Source: Bacteroidia bacterium
GTDB taxonomy: Bacteria; Bacteroidota; Bacteroidia; Bacteroidales; VadinHA17
Direction of reading: 5' to 3'
Length of the DNA: 64,000 nucleotides
NCBI GenBank assembly: GCA_026391555.1
Contig: JAPLEB010000060.1
Span: 17,030-81,029, forward strand
Shown here: positions 9,764-19,046 of the stretch, piece after piece
How the letters are laid out: the number at the start of each line of letters is the position of its first letter
How positions within the stretch are numbered: the first letter of the stretch is position 1
The notes under the pieces: model-generated
The model's database searches: none
Seen by the model: only the letters and a program-made list of their open reading frames with translations
Told to the model about the DNA's origin: nothing
Position numbers and translations under genes: made by a program

Positions 9764-10842
9764 CTCTTCTTCCTGAAATATGCAACGATCGGATAGTGAT
9801 CGGAATACCTTACTTTTATTATTTCGAAATAGCTGTTAATAAGAGCATTATCATACAGGATGTAGTCTATCCTGTTAGGAGGATAGTTCCCTTTATACGT
9901 AAATCCGGCCCCATATCCTGAATTGACGAAAGAATCATTAAGCCCTTTTCTTATCTTTCTGTATGAGTAGGATACAGGTGTATCGTTAAAGTCTCCTGCA
10001 ACAATTACCGGGAATGGGGACCTGTTAACATGATCTTTTACCACCTGTGCCTGCAGAGATCTCCTGATAAATCCTTTTTTCAGACTAACAGATAAACTCT
10101 TAACCTCATCCAGTGTCTCTTTGTCGTCAGGATATGTCAGCTCCTCAAGGAATGAACGTTCCATCCTTTTAAGCCTGAAGGATTGAAGATGGTTATTATA
10201 AATCCTGAAAGTGTCTTTCCCGATCAGGACATCAGTATAAATTGAAAGACTTGAAGAGCCGGGATGAATTATTTCTCCTTTCCTGATAATAGGATACTTA
10301 CTGAAAGTGGCAATCCCATAGAACCTGTTCTTCCCACTTCCCAACACTTTCATGTGGGAATAATATTTTCCTCCAAGTGCTGTTTTGACTTCGATCTCCT
10401 TCTGAGCAGGATTACCTAATCCAAAAAACTCCTGCAGACATAGTATATCGGGTTTTTGAGCCTTAAGGAATTCCAGCACTTTTTTTTCGGAACTTGTGTT
10501 GTTCTTATTCTCAAAGTAATTGAACAAATGCAGGTTATAACTTACAACTTTAAATGTGTTTGTTTTATCTCCTTTAGGCTTGCTGAGCTTAATATAGTTC
10601 GAAAAATGGGTAAAACCAATGGCGATTACTACTACCGATATAAGAGCCTCAAATTTTAATAACATAACCCAGATAATAGCCAGTATGATATTGATTAGCA
10701 GAAGATAAGGATAGGCAAGACCAAAAAAGGCCGGGAGTGCAAAATCCCCCGGACTGATATGCACCGCCAGGTAAGACATAAGAAGTGTAAATGCAAAAAA
10801 TGCATTTGCCACTAATAGAAACATATAAAGGACTTTTCTCAA
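9760..10842 (-). CDS. Membrane-anchored endonuclease/exonuclease/phosphatase-fold protein
   Basis: EEP-superfamily metal-dependent phosphoesterase of 360 residues. Two or three hydrophobic helices fill residues 1-80, then the catalytic domain follows: VVSYNLHLFNYF, PDILCLQEFFG (metal-binding Glu), VIVAGDFNDTPVSYSY (GDFN motif), NRIDYILYD and YSDHYPIVAYF (catalytic SDHxP). The substrate (phospholipid, phosphoinositide-like or nucleic acid) is unknown. The frame opens at a TTG (10842) that gives a typical basic N terminus before the first helix. The first ATG is at 10824 and would also leave most of the helix. The 3' end overlaps the convergent dehydratase gene by 4 nt. Confidence 0.85.
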   Translation of the reverse strand: MRKVLYMFLLVANAFFAFTLLMSYLAVHISPGDFALPAFFGLAYPYLLLINIILAIIWVMLLKFEALISVVVIAIGFTHFSNYIKLSKPKGDKTNTFKVVSYNLHLFNYFENKNNTSSEKKVLEFLKAQKPDILCLQEFFGLGNPAQKEIEVKTALGGKYYSHMKVLGSGKNRFYGIATFSKYPIIRKGEIIHPGSSSLSIYTDVLIGKDTFRIYNNHLQSFRLKRMERSFLEELTYPDDKETLDEVKSLSVSLKKGFIRRSLQAQVVKDHVNRSPFPVIVAGDFNDTPVSYSYRKIRKGLNDSFVNSGYGAGFTYKGNYPPNRIDYILYDNALINSYFEIIKVRYSDHYPIVAYFRKKS

Positions 10843-10955
10843 ATGCAGTAATATGTAATTACGAATTTACCAGAATATTAGGAGAAAAACAGGTTTGGGA
10901 TTATGTTTTTTGACCAGCTGGTGTAAAGATTATATCATTAAGCAAATTCTTTATG

Positions 10956-11843
10956 TCAGTTTTTCTTCTGACTTTCTTTGAAGAGTGTCTCTTTTTCTTC
11001 CTTTGTCAGACTATCATATCCCCCTTTGGATATTTTATCCAGGATGCTGTTAATCCGTGACTGGTGCTCTGCTTTGGTCTTGTTATACTCGAACTCAGTA
11101 GCTGCCTTTTTGTGAGTGACTTTGAGTTTCTGCCGTGGTTTAAAAATAGTTACAAAAAAATCAATTACCCTGTTGAATCCCTTACCAATATCACGTCCTT
11201 GTCTTAGGTTAATTGTATAAAAATATCCAAAGAAAGCTCCTCCTATATGGGCAAGTTTCCCGCCTGAATTAACTGAAAAATCCATAATTGAAGTAAGAAC
11301 AAAAATTGCCAGGGCCATGTACTTGATCTTTATCCTTCCGAATAAAAAGAGTTGAACAATATAATCTGGAACATAGACAGCAATCGCTACAACTATAGCC
11401 ATAACCGATGCTGAGGCTCCGATTGCAACCGATTCAGCGACAACACTTGAAAATGCCGGGAAGATGTTAAATGACAGAATGTAAACAAGAGCGCCGCTGA
11501 TCCCCCCGAGAAGGTAAACAGCCACCAGTTTCCTCTGATCAAGATATTCAAGGAATATCCTGCCAAACCAGTATAGCCATAACATATTGAACAGTATATG
11601 CCAGATATCTTTATGCACGAACATATATGTAATTAATGTCCAGGGCCTTACAATTAAAGCTTTAAATGAAGATGGAACAGAAAAAAGGTTAATAGCTTTC
11701 TCAGAAATTGCCGTGTTATTAAGCAGAAAACTTATAATGGCTATAATAGTAATCAGGATGAATACAGCTATGTTTATATATATAAGCCTGGTAAGATTAC
11801 TTCCATCCCTGAAAGTTTTCTTAATGTCGTCCCAGATTCCCAT
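10956..11843 (-). CDS. Rhomboid family intramembrane serine protease
   Basis: Inner-membrane protease cleaving transmembrane substrates. The N-terminal helix is followed by the family motif HILFNMLWLYWFG. The catalytic serine lies in AIGASASVMA (GxSx) and the catalytic histidine in LAHIGGAFFGY. The C-terminal 80 residues are soluble, basic and helical, ending in EEKETLFKESQKK, a tail not needed for the rhomboid fold. The ATG at 11841-11843 shares one base with the TGA of the upstream rhomboid (TGATG), so translation is probably coupled. Confidence 0.92.
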   Translation of the reverse strand: MGIWDDIKKTFRDGSNLTRLIYINIAVFILITIIAIISFLLNNTAISEKAINLFSVPSSFKALIVRPWTLITYMFVHKDIWHILFNMLWLYWFGRIFLEYLDQRKLVAVYLLGGISGALVYILSFNIFPAFSSVVAESVAIGASASVMAIVVAIAVYVPDYIVQLFLFGRIKIKYMALAIFVLTSIMDFSVNSGGKLAHIGGAFFGYFYTINLRQGRDIGKGFNRVIDFFVTIFKPRQKLKVTHKKAATEFEYNKTKAEHQSRINSILDKISKGGYDSLTKEEKETLFKESQKKN

Positions 11844-12586
11844 CAATACAAAGTGTTTGTTGTTTTTCTCCAGTATCTGATCAGCAGGTAGCCGAATAAC
11901 ATGCCTCCCAGGTGTGCGGCATGTGCAATATCACTTCCCGGTTGTGTCACGGCTAGATAAAGTTCAATTGCACCATAGATCATAACAAAATATTTGGCCC
12001 GTATTGGTATCGGCGGAATCAGGAGCATAAGCTGAGTGTTCGGGAAAAGGACTCCGAAAGCAAGCAGAACACCAAATATTGCTCCCGAAGCTCCTACAGT
12101 AGGAGTATTAAGCAATATCTGCAAGTTCTTCATTGTCTCGTCGGTAAAAACTTTTCCCTCCTTAATATATGCTGTTCCTTCATTAAGAACAAGTTGCAGG
12201 TTTTCAGGACTGAGGCTATGTGCTAAGTGGTTGTATTTTAAGGCGATTACCGATTCATGAGTCAATGCTGCGCCAAGTCCGCAAATAATATAATAAATGA
12301 AAAACCGCTTTGGTCCCCAAACATTTTCAAGTACTCCCCCGAATATATACAGGGCATACATATTGAAGAACAGATGCAATATACCACCATGCATAAACAT
12401 GTGAGTGACTATCTGCAGAGGCATGAACTGTTCTGATTTCGGGAAATAGAGACCCAGTACACTGTTGAGATCAATATCAAAAACGCTGGTTGCTGCATAA
12501 TAAGCCAAAAGCATTAATACATTAATCATAATGATATTCTTCACCACCGGGGGTAAACCGAAAAAGCCTCTTCCGAATCCGTTCAT
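11843..12586 (-). CDS. Rhomboid family intramembrane serine protease
   Basis: Second rhomboid of the pair, 247 residues. THMFMHGGILHLFFNMYALYIFG holds the L1-loop/HxxFN region, TVGASGAIFGVLLAFG the catalytic serine, and HAAHLGGMLFGYLL the catalytic histidine. A roughly 60-residue insert (about 115-150) separates the early helices from the serine helix. It is upstream of the other rhomboid and transcribed with it. Tandem rhomboids of this type are common in Bacteroidota; substrates are unknown. Confidence 0.93.
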   Translation of the reverse strand: MNGFGRGFFGLPPVVKNIIMINVLMLLAYYAATSVFDIDLNSVLGLYFPKSEQFMPLQIVTHMFMHGGILHLFFNMYALYIFGGVLENVWGPKRFFIYYIICGLGAALTHESVIALKYNHLAHSLSPENLQLVLNEGTAYIKEGKVFTDETMKNLQILLNTPTVGASGAIFGVLLAFGVLFPNTQLMLLIPPIPIRAKYFVMIYGAIELYLAVTQPGSDIAHAAHLGGMLFGYLLIRYWRKTTNTLY

Positions 12587-12671
12587 CTATAAATTATTAT
12601 AACATTTTAAAACTTCAATTGTCGAGCCAAATCTCTTTTTATTCTGCCATCCGACAATTTGCCACCACTTT

Positions 12672-14480
12672 CTATTTAAATCTTTTATCAATTTCTTCAA
12701 GAGTAGTAATGCTTATCACAGGCTTTCCCTTAGGAGAATAGTTTGGAGCCTGGCAGGCAAACAGAGTATCAAAAAGATCTTCCATTTCACTATGGTTCAA
12801 CGCCTTTCCATATGGAATGGCTGAAGCTCCTGCCATGGCAGCCGCAACCTTTTCTTTTGCACCTGTTGATGGATCGGCCTGTGTATTTTTATAATCCTCC
12901 AGTAAAATCTCCAGCATCTCTATGGGGTCGGAAGAATCACTGCCCGCGGGACGTCCGTTGATTGTAATTTTGTTTTTACCTGAATGCTGAATACTGAATC
13001 CAAGCAATTCCATCTCCCCTTCAATTTCTTTCAGAATAAAATAATCGGAAGGATTTAGCTCTGTAGTCACAGGGAACATATCGACCTGGCTTACAGCGCG
13101 GTTATTGCTTAGACATTCGAGAAACCTTTCGTACAGGATCCTTTCATGTGCCCTCTTCTGGTCAATTAGCATGAGACCCGATTTGACCGTGCAGACAATA
13201 TATTTATTTTTTATCTGGAAGAACTTCCTTTGTGACTCCCTGATCTTTTCAAATTGTTCAGGATTATCATTTTCTTTTTCCAGAGCGGAATAGAGTTTTT
13301 CCCAATTTGCATTGTTTTCTCTCTCGAACCTTTCAACGAATCCGGGCCTTTCAAGCGTCCGCTCCTCTCCTTCAAATGGGTTATATTGTGTATTGATCTC
13401 AATATTAGGTTGTTCGGGTATGTGTACCGATGAACTTTTTACCGGTATATCTACCAGTGCTTCATTTTCAAAATCAAGTGACGGAACAATATTAAACCTG
13501 CCAAGGGCTTCGCGCACGGAGGCCATCAATATTTGCCATATTGCTCTCTCATCCTCAAACTTGATTTCAGTCTTGGTGGGATGGATATTAATATCAATAG
13601 AAGCAGGATCGGCAGTCATGAAAATGAAATAGGAGGGTATTGCTTCTACAGGAAGGATATTCTGATAAGCTTCAACAACGGCTTTATGGAAATACGGGTG
13701 CTTCATAAAGCGGTTATTAACAAAAAAGAACTGTTCGCCGTATTTACGTCCGGCATTCTCAGGCTTCCCGATAAATCCTTTTATACCTATAAGGCTGGTC
13801 TCCGTCTCAAGAGGAATAAGGTCCTGATTGATCTGTTTGCCTAATACTCCTATTATTCGTTGTTTTATATTACCTGCAGTCAGGTTGTAGATTTCACTAT
13901 CGTTATGATGAAGAGAAAACCGTATGTCAGGATGAGCTATTACAATCTTTTGAAATTCATTGACTATATGTCTGATTTCAGTGTTATCTGATTTAAGGAA
14001 TTTACGTCGTGCCGGGATATTGAAATAAAGGTTTTTAACTGAAAAACTTGATCCGACAGGGCAGCTGCAGGGCTCCTGTGTATCAACCTTTGAACCATTA
14101 ATAACTACCATTATTCCGGTGTCGCTCTCTCCCCTGCGAGTTTTAAGCTCAACCATCGCGACGGCTGCAATAGAGGCCAGAGCCTCTCCGCGGAAGCCTT
14201 TTGTTGTGATGGCAAAAAGATCCTGTGCTGTTGTGATCTTCGATGTAGCATGCCTCTCAAATGACAATCTCGCGTCAGTCTCGGACATGCCGGAGCCATC
14301 ATCTATAACTTGAATTAATGTCTTCCCAGAGTCTTTAATTTTAACCCTGATGTTCTTTGCTCCGGCATCAACCGAATTTTCCATCAGCTCCTTTACCACG
14401 GAAGCCGGCCTTTGTATGACTTCTCCTGCAGCAATCTGGTTGGCTACCGAGTCGGGCAAAAGCTTTATCAGATCAGGCAT
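12672..14480 (-). CDS. mutL: DNA mismatch repair protein MutL
   Basis: GHKL ATPase that links MutS mismatch recognition to strand incision. The N-terminal ATPase motifs are clear: NQIAAGEVIQRPASVVKELMENSVDAGA, DDGSGM, RHATSKI and TKGFRGEALASIAAV. The C-terminal dimerisation domain is present (602 residues, normal length). Two sites of the MutL endonuclease differ from the family pattern. DQHAxxExxxxE reads DQKRAHERILYE (His to Lys), and the zinc-site CPHGRP segment reads SPKGKP. The glutamates remain. Whether it can nick DNA is uncertain (see findings). Confidence 0.96.
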   Translation of the reverse strand: MPDLIKLLPDSVANQIAAGEVIQRPASVVKELMENSVDAGAKNIRVKIKDSGKTLIQVIDDGSGMSETDARLSFERHATSKITTAQDLFAITTKGFRGEALASIAAVAMVELKTRRGESDTGIMVVINGSKVDTQEPCSCPVGSSFSVKNLYFNIPARRKFLKSDNTEIRHIVNEFQKIVIAHPDIRFSLHHNDSEIYNLTAGNIKQRIIGVLGKQINQDLIPLETETSLIGIKGFIGKPENAGRKYGEQFFFVNNRFMKHPYFHKAVVEAYQNILPVEAIPSYFIFMTADPASIDINIHPTKTEIKFEDERAIWQILMASVREALGRFNIVPSLDFENEALVDIPVKSSSVHIPEQPNIEINTQYNPFEGEERTLERPGFVERFERENNANWEKLYSALEKENDNPEQFEKIRESQRKFFQIKNKYIVCTVKSGLMLIDQKRAHERILYERFLECLSNNRAVSQVDMFPVTTELNPSDYFILKEIEGEMELLGFSIQHSGKNKITINGRPAGSDSSDPIEMLEILLEDYKNTQADPSTGAKEKVAAAMAGASAIPYGKALNHSEMEDLFDTLFACQAPNYSPKGKPVISITTLEEIDKRFK

Positions 14481-14660
14481 CAGTCAAAATATTTTATTAA
14501 GATATGATTAACATTTCATTAGGATCCATGTTCATAATAAGAACAGTTAATCCTGTATTTAAACAATTTTACAAATATATAAATAATTGGTACATGACCT
14601 CTCTGAATAGATTGCGTGCAGCAATACTGTGACGATGATGATTATTTAAGTTAAGATGAG

Positions 14661-14668
14661 TATCTTTG
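14661..14668 (+). promoter_or_regulatory. -7-like promoter element before the EEP lipoprotein gene
   Basis: TATCTTTG fits TAnnTTTG and lies 17 nt before the ATG at 14686. No TTTG is seen at the expected -33 distance, so support is partial. Confidence 0.45.
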
Positions 14669-14685
14669 ATAAAAATTAAGTTATA

Positions 14686-15558
14686 ATGAAAAAGTTTCTT
14701 ATATATTTTACTATTATATTATTCTTCGTTCTGGCCGCTTGTTCGAGCGAATCAGATAAAAATGCAATTAGAATTATGACATTAAATGTCAGGTATGATA
14801 ACCCACAAGACAGTATCAATGCCTGGCCCAACAGGGCGGAGCAGGTTTGTAATTTTATTTTAAATGAAAAACCCGATATTCTTGGTATGCAGGAAGTCTT
14901 ATGGAGTCAGTATGAAGTCCTCGATTCTGTTCTGACTGAGTATACCTCAACTGGAGCAGGTCGCGATGATGGGGCTAGGGCAGGGGAGATGAACCCGGTG
15001 TTTTTCAGAAAGGAGAGGTTTGATATGGCCAGGACCATAACTTTCTGGCTCTCCGACACTCCTGAGATTCCCGGGTCGAAAGGTTGGGGAGCTTCGCTTC
15101 CGCGTATTGTAACATGGATGGAGCTTGTTGATAAAAATAACCATGAACATTTTTTCTGTTTTAATACACATTTTGCACATGATTCTGATTCAGCAAGGAT
15201 CATGAGCTCAAAAATACTCCTTAAAGAGGTTGGAAAGATAGCAGTAGGATTCCCGTTCATTATTACCGGTGATTTCAATATGCCGCCAACCAGCACAGGC
15301 TATTCAATATTAACAGGCCCCAATGAAAGTGTTCCTTTGTTAAAAGACTCCTATGTTATTTCTGAAAAAGGACCATTGGGCCCAACATTTACATTCAATG
15401 GTTTTTCTGAAAAGCGCAGGTCAGTAAGAATTGATTATATTTTCGTTAAGAACGGTATGAAAGTGTTGGATCACAGGACTGTAATTAAAAAGGAACATGG
15501 AGTCTATATATCCGACCACTGGCCTGTGGAGTCGACAGTATTAATTAAGGAAAATTAA
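14686..15558 (+). CDS. EEP-fold lipoprotein (endonuclease/exonuclease/phosphatase family)
   Basis: Exported phosphoesterase-fold protein of 290 residues. The N terminus is a lipoprotein signal (KKFLIYFTIILFFVLAACSS; lipid-attachment Cys around residue 19). Catalytic-fold motifs: IMTLNVRYDNP, PDILGMQEVLWSQ (metal Glu), FCFNTHFAHDS, IITGDFNMPPTS and SDHWPVESTV. The NVRYDN...GMQEV...GDFN set resembles the extracytoplasmic EEP proteins common in Bacteroidota, often annotated as sugar-phosphate or sphingomyelinase-like hydrolases. Substrate unknown. Single gene between divergent mutL and a convergent operon. Confidence 0.88.
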   Translation: MKKFLIYFTIILFFVLAACSSESDKNAIRIMTLNVRYDNPQDSINAWPNRAEQVCNFILNEKPDILGMQEVLWSQYEVLDSVLTEYTSTGAGRDDGARAGEMNPVFFRKERFDMARTITFWLSDTPEIPGSKGWGASLPRIVTWMELVDKNNHEHFFCFNTHFAHDSDSARIMSSKILLKEVGKIAVGFPFIITGDFNMPPTSTGYSILTGPNESVPLLKDSYVISEKGPLGPTFTFNGFSEKRRSVRIDYIFVKNGMKVLDHRTVIKKEHGVYISDHWPVESTVLIKEN

Positions 15559-15604
15559 CCCAAAAGACTTTTTCGAACAAAACGACAGGATATTCGAAAA
15601 GCAA

Positions 15605-16465
15605 TTATTTGAGTATTTTCAGATAACATATTTTATCAGATGAGTTTTTTACAACATCCGATATCAGCCATCCTGAATTCATTTCAAGCCGGTTGAACTC
15701 TTTTACTTTGATACACCAGCCGGGCAGATCGATTATGTGGTAAATAACCTCTTCAACATATTCGAATTTGACTAACCCTGAATTAAGCATATAATAGAAA
15801 ACAGTCAGATAATCAGGGTCATAATCTTTGGATGCATAATATTGAAGATGATCAGTATCCTCAAGAGCTCTTTTCAGATTTATAAAGTCAGTTTCGTTGC
15901 TCGATGGCGGAATGAACCTAATATAAGCAGTATCTGTTTGTAAAAAATTTAAAAGATCTCCTTTTACATTATTAATCACCCATTTAACCATGTCTTTACC
16001 TACAATTTCCTGTGTAAGGAAAATTCGTATTGTACGAGGAGTTCCATTAAATATTACTCTTGATTTTGCTTCAGCGATTATGTTACCGGAATATTTATAG
16101 ATTAAAAGGTTTTTATGAACAACCTCATTTATAAATTCCGCTTTTTCATCGATATAATTCCTTGAGTAACTCTTACCGGAAGGGTCAAGGCGAGGGTCTT
16201 TCAGGTCGAAAAGAGAATTAATCAGCCTATTCCGCGGGATTTTTGACATGAAAACCGAATCCACCGGATCTCCGTAGAAGTTGGTTATATAATTGAACCG
16301 GTCTAAAAACTCATTGAATTGTTTTGTACGTACCAGGAAGATTTTTTCATTAGGGTTCTCAGGATTAATAATAGTTTGTGAATAGCAGAGACTATTATTA
16401 AGAACACCCAGCAAAGCAGAGAATAGTGCCGGCAATAATCTTTTATAAACCGACATTATAACCAT
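15605..16465 (-). CDS. Exported protein of unknown function, last gene of the propeller operon
   Basis: I do not recognise this family. A signal peptide is visible (VYKRLLPALFSALLGVLNNSLCYSQ), then a 250-residue mostly soluble domain. It contains KQFNEFLDRFNYITNFYGDPVD near the start and LPGWCIKVKEFNRLEMNSGWLISDVV near the end, suggesting an alpha/beta periplasmic fold with an NTF2-like flavour (inference). Its ATG shares one base with the upstream stop (TAATG), so it is translated with the gene above. A second ATG at 16456 is also possible. Confidence 0.7.
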   Translation of the reverse strand: MVIMSVYKRLLPALFSALLGVLNNSLCYSQTIINPENPNEKIFLVRTKQFNEFLDRFNYITNFYGDPVDSVFMSKIPRNRLINSLFDLKDPRLDPSGKSYSRNYIDEKAEFINEVVHKNLLIYKYSGNIIAEAKSRVIFNGTPRTIRIFLTQEIVGKDMVKWVINNVKGDLLNFLQTDTAYIRFIPPSSNETDFINLKRALEDTDHLQYYASKDYDPDYLTVFYYMLNSGLVKFEYVEEVIYHIIDLPGWCIKVKEFNRLEMNSGWLISDVVKNSSDKICYLKILK

Positions 16466-17091
16466 TATGTGTTTGTTGTTTTTGTTTCAGTTGCTTTAAT
16501 ATCACCCAGAAATATCTTCCATCTTTTTTCCTTAAAAAAGGCATCTTCAACAATATCAATAATAATTTCAATATCCTTTTTAGTTACATCAGTATAGATA
16601 ATGTTATCACCATTGAATCCTGTAAACTCCTGGATTATAGTTGCAGTGGAATAGTATTTGCCATCGGGACCTTTTGTAAAATCGCGGATGTAGGCAATAT
16701 CATAAAATTTGATAACAACCCTTGTATATGGCAGGGATTTAAGCCTGGTCAGGTATTTCTCCATCGAACGGTTTATCTTCTGCAGTGTACCGTCAGGCAG
16801 AATAATGGATATTTCCATTTCAGCGCCTTTATAAAAAAGTTTAAGAGCTTCTTTTTCTGCCATGTTTCGTTTTTCAGCAGGCTCATCTTTGCTACCCAGG
16901 GTAACTATGTACTGTTGAAACTCATCTACCTTCTGTTTTGTCTGCTCCTTAAACAATTCTATATCCTGTTCGCTTAAGTTTATTTCGTCTACAATCTTTG
17001 CCTCCTTGCTTGTTACTGCGGTTTTTGTTTGTCCCAATGCCGCCAGACTTAGCGATAAGGCAATTATTGGCAAAAATACTCTTCTAAACAT
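16465..17091 (-). CDS. Exported protein sharing a domain with the neighbouring barrel protein
   Basis: Signal peptide (RRVFLPIIALSLSLAALGQ), then about 185 residues. The segment EALKLFYKGAEMEISIILPDGT followed by MEKYLTRLK and YYSTATIIQEFTG lines up by eye with the two N-terminal repeats of the adjacent barrel protein (SFLELFVNRRVLIYND, SFLKLFQSGETRIYND). The fold is probably a small NTF2-like alpha/beta domain (inference). It lies 23 nt downstream of the barrel gene and overlaps the next gene by one base. No enzymatic motif seen. Confidence 0.7.
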   Translation of the reverse strand: MFRRVFLPIIALSLSLAALGQTKTAVTSKEAKIVDEINLSEQDIELFKEQTKQKVDEFQQYIVTLGSKDEPAEKRNMAEKEALKLFYKGAEMEISIILPDGTLQKINRSMEKYLTRLKSLPYTRVVIKFYDIAYIRDFTKGPDGKYYSTATIIQEFTGFNGDNIIYTDVTKKDIEIIIDIVEDAFFKEKRWKIFLGDIKATETKTTNT

Positions 17092-17114
17092 ATTATAACG
17101 TATTTCAGGTAATA

Positions 17115-19046
17115 CTACAATTTATATGCTAAACTTATTCGTATCCCAAAGTTTTTAATTTTTGTGGGTTGGTGAGTATAGGATTTTCCGAAAATATCCG
17201 TATACTTTTTCTTATCGCTTAATATGTCCGATAATCCGATAATCATCTCAGGGCCAATGTTTATTGAAGAATAGTAACCCAGTGGAATATTAATACCTGC
17301 AGAACTATAAAAGGCCAGGTTAAATCCTTTCATGTCAATCTTCCCGGTTTCATTTATATTTTGTTTATCGTTGAAACCAAGCTCTGTAAGGCTGATATAT
17401 TGTAAAACAGAAGGATTACCCGGATAGTAGCCAGATGATTTATAAGCGCCTGTATTTGAATAAGAAGCACGAACAGGAATTGAGAACTTAAAACCTGCTT
17501 CTCCATAAAATCCCAGCTTCCCTGGTTTCCCGCTCGTGAGATTTAACAGTATGGGGAGAGTCACGTAGTCAATTGTGACCAGGGAATCATAATTTGCTTC
17601 AATTATCTTAAAGTATGAAGAGACGTTGATGTCGGTTGAAAGAGTATTATTTGTGAATTTGCCCGTCAGGTTGAAATTTTCCGAATATTTGTTGAATTCT
17701 ATTCCGCTTCTTACAGCAATATTATCGGTGAAATAGTAACTCACTCCCAGTGCAGTAATAAAGCCAAATTGAGGTGACACATTCCAGGAATGCATATCCT
17801 TTGCAACCGATAAAGTTGTAATGTCTTTGGAATTTATCTGAGTCTGGCCGAATGATGCAATCAATGACATTCCAAATCCCTTGCGGGTAACAGGTCTTAT
17901 AATTATTTCAGGTTTCTTTTCAGTTGTAATCCCGGGTGTTGCTTCATAAAAATTCACAGACGAAATATCAACACTGTTTATTGCAAACCCGGAAAATGTT
18001 TTACCTGAGGCGAAAAAGGATATTTTGAATATTAGTGGGAACATTTTACGGAATACATCTTTTCCTTTAAAACTTCCGGAGAAGAACTTATCTGCATCGA
18101 TATAGGTATAAAAATTCCCCTCAGATGTCTTCATTACCTTGCCGAATTTTGCAGAGTCTGTGTTGATGGATAAGTTTTTTATGCCATTTGGATAATCAGA
18201 AACAAACGCAACCATATAATCGGTAACAGCGATAAGGCTGTTTTGTGGTTCAGGATTGATATCATTATATATCCTTGTTTCACCACTTTGGAAAAGTTTA
18301 AGAAAGCTTGTTTTATAAAATTCTTTGTCTTCGGCCTTTTCCTGAGGGTCTCCAATTAATGATAATAAATTAGTATAGTCCTTAAGCAAAGTTTTCAGTT
18401 CGCTCCGGATCTTTTCAATATCCACTTCGTCAAAATCTTCACTGTTAACCTCTTTGAGTGCCTGGGAATAGTTGATGACATAATTTGATGAAGCATTTCT
18501 TATACCAACAATCCTGAAATTTGTCAATGATTTGTTTTCCAGTCCAAACGCTATTCTGAAGGTCAGATCCTCACTATTTTTATTCAGGGTCTGGTTCAGG
18601 TAGTTCCCATTTATTGATTTTTTAACCAAAACGTCAATAGAGTAGACATTTTCTTCATGGTTCATAATATCACTGACCTTTGCATTTCCCAGGTCGAGCT
18701 GGATTGATAACCCGTCAGGGTACCAAAGAATAATGTTGTATGAATATGTTTCTGCCTCATAGAATTCGCTCAGCTTATGGGCAGGATCAAGATCATTATA
18801 GATCAGTACCCGTCTATTAACAAATAATTCGAGAAAACTTTCAGAACTGCTTTTTGCTTTCCCGACATCATTTACAACATATTCTCCCATTTGGTTTACA
18901 ATAGTCTGATAATTTTCCAGGACCTTAATAGCATTGGTATAAATGATCGACTTCTCCTTAACTGAGAATTCAACAGCCTTTAATATAGGCATTTGAGTAA
19001 ATACTAAAAACAGAAATAATAGTATCAGGTGTTTCATATTTCTCAT
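17115..19046 (-). CDS. Outer-membrane beta-barrel protein with two N-terminal repeat domains
   Basis: 643 residues: signal peptide (HLILLFLFLVFTQMPILKA), two related domains (about 60-190 and 205-350, with SFLELFVNRRVLIYND and SFLKLFQSGETRIYND as matching anchors), then a C-terminal barrel from about residue 385. The barrel shows MSLIASFGQTQINSKD, LGVSYYFTDNIAVRSGIEFN, LGFYGEAGFKFSIPV and a final aromatic-rich strand GIRISLAYKL, typical of outer-membrane proteins. The start ATG overlaps the TGA of the giant propeller gene (ATGA, 19043-19046), so the two are translationally coupled. It could anchor or receive the secreted propeller protein (inference). Confidence 0.82.
   Translation of the reverse strand: MRNMKHLILLFLFLVFTQMPILKAVEFSVKEKSIIYTNAIKVLENYQTIVNQMGEYVVNDVGKAKSSSESFLELFVNRRVLIYNDLDPAHKLSEFYEAETYSYNIILWYPDGLSIQLDLGNAKVSDIMNHEENVYSIDVLVKKSINGNYLNQTLNKNSEDLTFRIAFGLENKSLTNFRIVGIRNASSNYVINYSQALKEVNSEDFDEVDIEKIRSELKTLLKDYTNLLSLIGDPQEKAEDKEFYKTSFLKLFQSGETRIYNDINPEPQNSLIAVTDYMVAFVSDYPNGIKNLSINTDSAKFGKVMKTSEGNFYTYIDADKFFSGSFKGKDVFRKMFPLIFKISFFASGKTFSGFAINSVDISSVNFYEATPGITTEKKPEIIIRPVTRKGFGMSLIASFGQTQINSKDITTLSVAKDMHSWNVSPQFGFITALGVSYYFTDNIAVRSGIEFNKYSENFNLTGKFTNNTLSTDINVSSYFKIIEANYDSLVTIDYVTLPILLNLTSGKPGKLGFYGEAGFKFSIPVRASYSNTGAYKSSGYYPGNPSVLQYISLTELGFNDKQNINETGKIDMKGFNLAFYSSAGINIPLGYYSSINIGPEMIIGLSDILSDKKKYTDIFGKSYTHQPTKIKNFGIRISLAYKL

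Noticed and set aside
13312..13844. Two open frames of about 105 codons opposite mutL
   Set aside because: Antisense to a clear mutL reading frame; composition follows the complementary strand.
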